Shown here: in pieces, positions 58,601 to 64,000 of the stretch
Layout: each line of letters starts with the position of its first letter
How positions within the stretch are numbered: position 1 is the stretch's first letter
Assembly (NCBI GenBank): GCA_025890175.1
Contig: JANPYM010000001.1
Location: 3,388,971 to 3,452,970 of the forward strand
Length of the DNA stretch: 64,000 nt
DNA from: Ciborinia camelliae
Taxonomy: Eukaryota > Ascomycota > Leotiomycetes > Helotiales > Sclerotiniaceae
Direction of reading: 5' to 3'
The notes under the pieces: generated by a model
The model's database searches: none
Told to the model about the DNA's origin: nothing
Seen by the model: the letters and a program-made list of their open reading frames with translations, nothing else
Program-made: the position numbers and the translations under genes

Positions 58601-60724
58601 AATTCTAGGTATGAATCTGAAAATGGCTCGGTCCATTTCACAAGGTTCCCAGAAGATCTGCGATATTCTTGTTTATATCGACATTCCCATGACTGGCACG
58701 TACCATCGTAACTATTACGATGCTCATGTTGTTCCCGATAGGGCTCGGATAATAGTGCTGAGCTTCCACTACAATTCGCCTTTCTCGGGTGTTTTACTGG
58801 GCTGTTTTCCTTCGCGATGTTGTTCTTCGTAGGACGCACATACATAGTAGGATGCAGTATTTCCTGCTCTTTGTCTTGAAACAGTTCCGTATTGTGGTTG
58901 TCTGAGAACGAAAGTTTGTTTGGCCCGAGGTGTTCAACACAGTCGGTTGTATGCGCATGATATGCATTCTCAGTCAGATAACCTTCTGTGGTGTTATGAT
59001 AATCCTCATATGTAAGGTGAGTCGACTGTAGTGCCTCGTCGATTCCTGAAGCGGAGTATATATCAGAATCATCGTTTTTCGTACTTTTGCTTATTAGTTC
59101 TGTAGGTCCCCATTTATAGTCAAGGCCGCCATCGAAGAAGTCACTAGGAGTGGCGGGAACGCTTTTGTATTTACTCAAGTAAAAGCGGAGTGGGTTATGG
59201 TCTGTCATGGTTAGAGGAGCATTAGCATCGGTATTCGAAGTGGCTTACAAGTAATACATCTAGAAGCTTCTTTGTCTTTCGATTCGTATAATCTATCAAC
59301 AACCTCATCAAAAGTGGGCTGACGAATTCCCAGAAGATGATCTGGAACCGGTTGTCCGCTATCAATCAACTCATTTTTTCTCGCAAAATTGGCGTTCGGA
59401 ATTTCACGGCCTGGTGGTAAGGGTACGTTCATTATGGCAGAGACCTTGCGAATACCACCCTGCCCACCAATCTTTCGTGGAGCTTTGGAACTGATCGATG
59501 CCCTGTAGTGAGGATGCTTCTCGTACCTTTCAACTTCTATCAGCTCTACTCGGGCGGAAGAAGCCACACTGCTCAGATTCTCTCTGGTTTCTGAGAGAGC
59601 ACTCATCACCCTGTGCCCCAATTCTTTCTTCGCATTACTCATGAAAGACCTCGTAGGAGTTGAGTATTTTGAAGGTGTCGCATTCGGTCCAATGGGTTCA
59701 ATTGTCGAATCAGGTGGACTTGTTTGAGCGGTATCCGGTCGCACACGCGCGCCTATACGGCCATATTCAGGATCCCACATTCCCTTGTGGAGCTCTGCAG
59801 GTGTTGGACAGTACGCCAGGGTCGCCTGCTTCCCTCCAACTGAGACGAATAGACTATGTTCAATCTTCCAACTAGGCTGATGAGCAATCTTCGAGTTGCA
59901 AGATTCACAATATGGCATGGCACTCGGGCTAATTTGTGGCTCAACAAACTGCTTCCGTGCTTGCTCTTCTCTGTATTCCATGAGCGCCTTTGTAGGTACT
60001 ACAGGGGCTTGGATGGTGGCCGTATGTGGGGCATGGGGATTAGTGAAGTCTTCCTGCAGTAGTATTAGAAAGTAAAGGAGGACATGATCGCTTCTTTAGG
60101 ACTTACCTTTCTACGGAGGTGATCGCGTTTCCATCTTTGGAAAATAGCACCTGGAAATGGTGGAGGCTCTTGAATTTCAATGAGCTCTTCTAACACACCC
60201 AGGGCCAAGTCAACATTTTCGTCCCCGAACCTCTCCTGCAATCGAGGATGTAAGATTCGTAGCCCATCCTTATAGGGAAAGTTTCGAGGAACTAGATAGT
60301 TGTAACATGAGTATGAATCCAATGAAAACTTTTAAGAATAAGAAAGAAAATGGCTGGCCCCTTGGAAACGCTGTTGCAGTTCAATTGGAAATTAAAAACA
60401 AAGCCAACAAATCTAGAGAGGCATGCAGGAATAGAAAGGTGTATGATATGGAAACTGTGACTACTTACCATCTGAACAAAGTCGGATTAAATAGTTCCGA
60501 CATTCTATAAATTTACAATTAGTCTCGACAAAATGACAAAACTAAGTTGAAAGGATTCACTCACTATCTTCACCCCAGCCTTCCCGAGAAAGATTGTGTA
60601 ACCCTGATTGCTTCCGAGCATTCTCTATTTCTACAGGGAGATAATAATTTCCTAAGATTGGGTGTATTGTATCTCCTTTATCATGTCCTGACTGAACATC
60701 ACCTTCAATGGAAGATGTTTTCAT
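55681..60724 (-). CDS. Large conserved fungal protein of unknown function, seven exons
   Basis: Exons complement(55681..56325, 56375..57335, 57383..59201, 59249..60053, 60107..60291, 60469..60504, 60565..60724), 1536 aa; every phase agrees. Exon 2 is only 36 nt. The intron at 57336-57382 uses a GC donor (AG|GCAAGT), since no GT donor gives the right phase. The intron at 59202-59248 joins RCITY to HNPLRFYLSKYKS; without it the locus would look like two genes. A CxxC pair (PYCESCNSK) lies near residue 176; most of the middle is Ser/Pro/Asn-rich and disordered with SPVR and SPxK sites. The last 215 residues look folded: LELMIVHTANTFLMIQFS, RPAVVEFMYDQGTQRDLVTA and RISSMLYNWKQVASLMS, which I remember as conserved across Pezizomycotina without known function. 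The start at 60724 is the first ATG after an in-frame stop. A two-gene reading is the main alternative. Confidence 0.78.
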
Positions 60725-63471
60725 TTTCAAGATTCGATAGGCAACCGGTCTCTGTGTCTTGGTCCTAGGTATCTCTCTCTTGTTTGTCGGTGTCGCCTTA
60801 AATGGTCCTCGGGATTTTGTGACAATGTGAAAGTATAATGACAATTGTAATTAATATGCAAACAAGATGAATAGAATGACTGATGTAGTAGCAGAAAATA
60901 TTACAAGAATGATTATGTCTCTGGTTTCAAACCAGTCAATTGGATAGGTTCAAAGATATGAACCTTGCAATGGTAATGTGCTGTTGTAGTTACTGACTGA
61001 ACAAGAAAGATCTCATAAGAAATGAGGAAGAGTATATGGGGGAAATAAACAAATGAAGCCTCTAATGAACCAGCCCAAGTCTGGTGAAATAGTATCTATG
61101 GATTTATAATTCCATTGTTGAAGAAACAATCAAAGATTTGACAAGTTGTGATAGTTTCCACCGGTCGAAGAAGTATGTAAAGAAGTATGTGATGAAGAGG
61201 CAAGAGAAGAGATGAAATCGCTCGGAGGACAATAAGTCGGTTAGGTTAGCTATTTTATTATGACTCCGACATAGCATAGTTGAAAGTGAGAATCGGCAAT
61301 CCAGATTCAGGCTCAGGTTCAGTTTCGGTTCCCAGATAATTATCTTGGACCACTTCTAACTCTGGCACTTTGGATATAAGTAAGTTTAAAGAGCATAATA
61401 GTAAACTTTGGATAATTATCTCATCTAAATACTGAAGACTGAAGACCTCCGGATGAGAATATGAACAGTCGATTGAAAAATCTCTTCATGAAGATAACCT
61501 TGGAACCTTGGAAGATGAGACGTGAAAATTCTTCCATCGTACGATACACTACAATATAATACCACTACCATGCCTAGCTAGCCTAGTAGTTATATTCATG
61601 TTCAGTTCCCAGTGAGGAAGTCACATCATTTGGGGAAGGTATGACCCTCTCCTCCTCCTCCTCTAATACGGATGGATGTCATTCAACCATCAAAATTTCA
61701 GAAGAGGTAGGTAGGAAGCTACCCTACATAGGTACCTAGTACTACCTAGATATGTATTTGATTAATCTAACATGAAGCAAAGAATGAAGATGAAGACAAA
61801 TTACAACTACAGAAATGAAATGAGATAAATCATTAGGCATCTCAGCACACCATCAAAGGAATTCGTATGAAGTACTACTGAACAGCTTCTTTGAGGGTTT
61901 GAGAGATCCACGGCACAATTTTATATTCTTTAATTTTTGTCATCCAGCTTTCATTTGCCATTTGGGCAATAGCTACTACCAGTTGCCATCTCTTGGACTC
62001 AAATTATTGCAAACACTGCTGGGGGGAGAAATCAATCTCATGACTTGCCCCTTCTATTTTCATCAAGGAGGGTTTGCTTCATCAATGACCAAAGTCTAGC
62101 CCAACAGCCTGCATAATGTGGTGTCAATTAATCAATTTGCTTATTTGTAACTTTGAAATGGGATCATGAGTATGAGACTATACTTCCTTCTACATATTAA
62201 TTAGGGCTTTAGTCTGGAAATGTTCAGCAGACATATATACTGCTTAGCTATCACCCATTGAAAACACCTAGAGAGCTTCTGATGTCTTAATGGATTCCCC
62301 AGGGGGGTTATGACAAGCTCACTCTAATCCAAGTCCCACAAGAAAACATAGGAGGTGCATTAGTTATCTTGAGTGAGTCCAAGTTTCCAGATCCATAAGG
62401 ACAACTTGAGAGCTGTCTTCAGCGAGAGAATTCTACAGCACCAATGATAGAATATCTCTTTTTGATTATTTTCCCTTTGAGCTTTTGTGGTCAGTCAAGA
62501 CTTACTCATTTGCATTTTGAGATTCAGTCGTGGGATTGCCATTGATATATTGATGGAAGCTTCGAACATGATTAGGGGAGCCCCCTGAGTAGCAGCAAAC
62601 AGCACTTGACCATACTTTTTGTTCACTGTCTACTAACAACTTGGGTTCCTCATAACGCTGACATTCTTGGCTATCCCGTCACAGTCTACTGGGCCTCTTG
62701 TTTGATCCCAAAATGAATGATTTGCCCAGGTCTGGTGTATCCATGATGATATCCGAAACGGCGGTTGCGACGGCTCTTGAGTATATACTCTTTCCCAAGG
62801 CAGGTATGATTGAAACTTGTCAACTGATGGTTCTGGTGGTTGATAGCTAGGTAGTCATTCTGCTCTCTAATAATTAGGTAAGATTACATCTCACACCGAA
62901 AGTTTGCCGGGCTTACCTAATATCTACTACACAGGCCCTTCCCGAGGTCAGCCAACTAAAGACAGAAATATCAAAAGTTATTAGTAAGCAGGCTTTCCCC
63001 CACCTACAATAGTCAATTTCTTTTCATGATCAAAATACCGAATTTCGAAGCCGATACGAGTTGCAATTGATGACAATCAATACAAGCGATATGATTGGAC
63101 CACCCTCCGCATTCCCCCATACATTCCCCTCAATATTTCAAAGTAGAACTTGCCGTGGACTTTCCCGTTACACTTTAAAACTCCTTCTAGCTTTTTTCTG
63201 ATCTCCGGGATGAGATCAAGGTAATCAATTCAACTTTAAAATGTACCAGATGATGCCGGATTAAGTGCCGTTCAGGGTTTTCGACCTCGACCTCTGATAC
63301 AAAGTAATGTAAGATTTCTTATTAAAGTCTCCCGGCTTCCCCTTTACTTCTTTTACTTCTCTCTTGAATCTTCATAGCCATTAATCTTTTCCTATATATG
63401 TATTTCGATTGAATACTCTTTTCTCTATTCAATCCCTCAAACCTACCATTTTCACATTTCCAATCGTAGCT
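60725..63471. other. Gene-poor region upstream of two divergent genes
   Basis: About 2.7 kb between the start of the 1536-aa gene and the monooxygenase. Features seen: TAGGTACCTA palindrome (61729-61738), a TCC run (61651-61663) and a TATATA element at 63393-63398, about 75 bp before the monooxygenase ATG. No supportable ORF or RNA gene. Confidence 0.4.
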
Positions 63472-64000
63472 ATGGAGAAAGGTATAACCCCTCGGGAGAG
63501 TGTTGGGAACACAGGAGATGTGGTAGAGAAGTATGACATTGTAGTTGTCGGTGCTGGACCGGTAGGATTACTGCTTTCAACTTGCCTGGCGCGTTGGGGA
63601 TACAAGATCAAGCACATCGACAATAGACCAGAACCAACAAAAACCGGGAGAGCAGACGGTATTCAACCTCGGTCCTTGGACCTTTTACGGAACATGGGAT
63701 TGAAGCCTGCTATCATGGCATATGAGCCTGCAAAGGTCTACGAGGTGGCATTTTGGGATCCAACCTCGGGCGGGAAGGGCATACACAGAACAGGTACATG
63801 GGCGAGTTGTCCTAGCTTCATTGACGCCAGATACCCTTTCACAACCTTATTACATCAAGGAATGATTGAAAGAGTATTTATTGCAGATCTAGAGAAGCAC
63901 AATGTCGAGATTCAGAGACCTTGGACAATCACAGGATTTAAGACAGATGAGAAGGAAGACCCCGAATACCCAGTGGAGGTGAACCTGGCACAAGTCGAAG
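63472..64000 (+). CDS. FAD-dependent aromatic monooxygenase (phenol 2-monooxygenase-like), 5' part only
   Basis: 176 codons from the ATG at 63472 to the window edge, open throughout. [20 protein letters not shown] carries the GxGxxG FAD-binding loop (residues 27-32), followed by an acidic end of the second strand (HIDNRPEP), then [19 protein letters not shown], the RADG-x-Q-x-R-x-x-E/D-type motif of PHBH-fold flavin hydroxylases of the phenol hydroxylase group. [18 protein letters not shown] is the next conserved helix. Such enzymes add oxygen to phenolic rings using FAD and NADPH; the substrate is not visible. The C-terminal thioredoxin-like domain, if present, lies outside the window. A TATA-like element is placed upstream. 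Confidence 0.9.
   Translation, partial: MEKGITPRESVGNTGDVVEKYDIVVVGAGPVGLLLSTCLARWGYKIKHIDNRPEPTKTGRADGIQPRSLDLLRNMGLKPAIMAYEPAKVYEVAFWDPTSGGKGIHRTGTWASCPSFIDARYPFTTLLHQGMIERVFIADLEKHNVEIQRPWTITGFKTDEKEDPEYPVEVNLAQVE

Overview
This 64 kb window comes from a filamentous ascomycete (Pezizomycotina). The gene content and style (short introns of about 50-80 nt with TACTAAC/GCTAAT-like branch sites, AT-rich intergenic DNA, palindromic GGTAGGTACCTACC-type motifs) suggest a leotiomycete of the Botrytis/Sclerotinia kind. The class-level assignment is inference, not proof. Gene models below were spliced by hand from frame continuity and splice signals.

Left part (1-6.8 kb): a dense housekeeping block. 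It holds MRE11 (minus, C-terminus beyond the left edge), the mitochondrial ribosomal protein RSM19 (plus, four small exons), TAF10 (minus) and the DEAH-box splicing/ribosome-biogenesis helicase PRP43 (plus). MRE11/RSM19 and TAF10/PRP43 are two divergent pairs. A gene-poor stretch of about 11 kb follows (6.8-17.8 kb). The only gene I can support there is a small spliced cysteine-rich protein (14334-14763).

Middle (17.8-36 kb): a 1.26-1.28 kaa low-complexity protein with an N-terminal canonical eIF4E-binding motif and a C-terminal array of LGxIFAS repeats; a Golgi-type family 25 glycosyltransferase; a small accessory group (saccharopine-dehydrogenase-fold reductase, SnoaL-like protein, and a decayed Zn2Cys6 regulator without an ATG) that looks like a remnant of a secondary-metabolism locus; then a divergent pair made of a small coiled-coil protein and an 859-residue protein of unknown function with a HicA-like segment.

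36-46.7 kb: a gene-poor region with one confident orphan nuclear-type protein (40051-40782), one uncertain 268-aa ORF, diverged tandem repeats, and coding-looking pieces interrupted by stops that are single C-to-T changes from Gln codons. This suggests point-mutational decay, possibly RIP.

Right part (46.7-64 kb): a GPI-anchored copper-binding LPMO-like (X325/BIM1) protein, a striking 12-nt-type minisatellite, a 1632-residue DDHD-domain phospholipase with a very long repeat-rich insertion, a conserved 1536-residue fungal protein spliced from seven exons (one intron with a GC donor), and the 5' part of an FAD-dependent aromatic hydroxylase-type monooxygenase running off the right edge.
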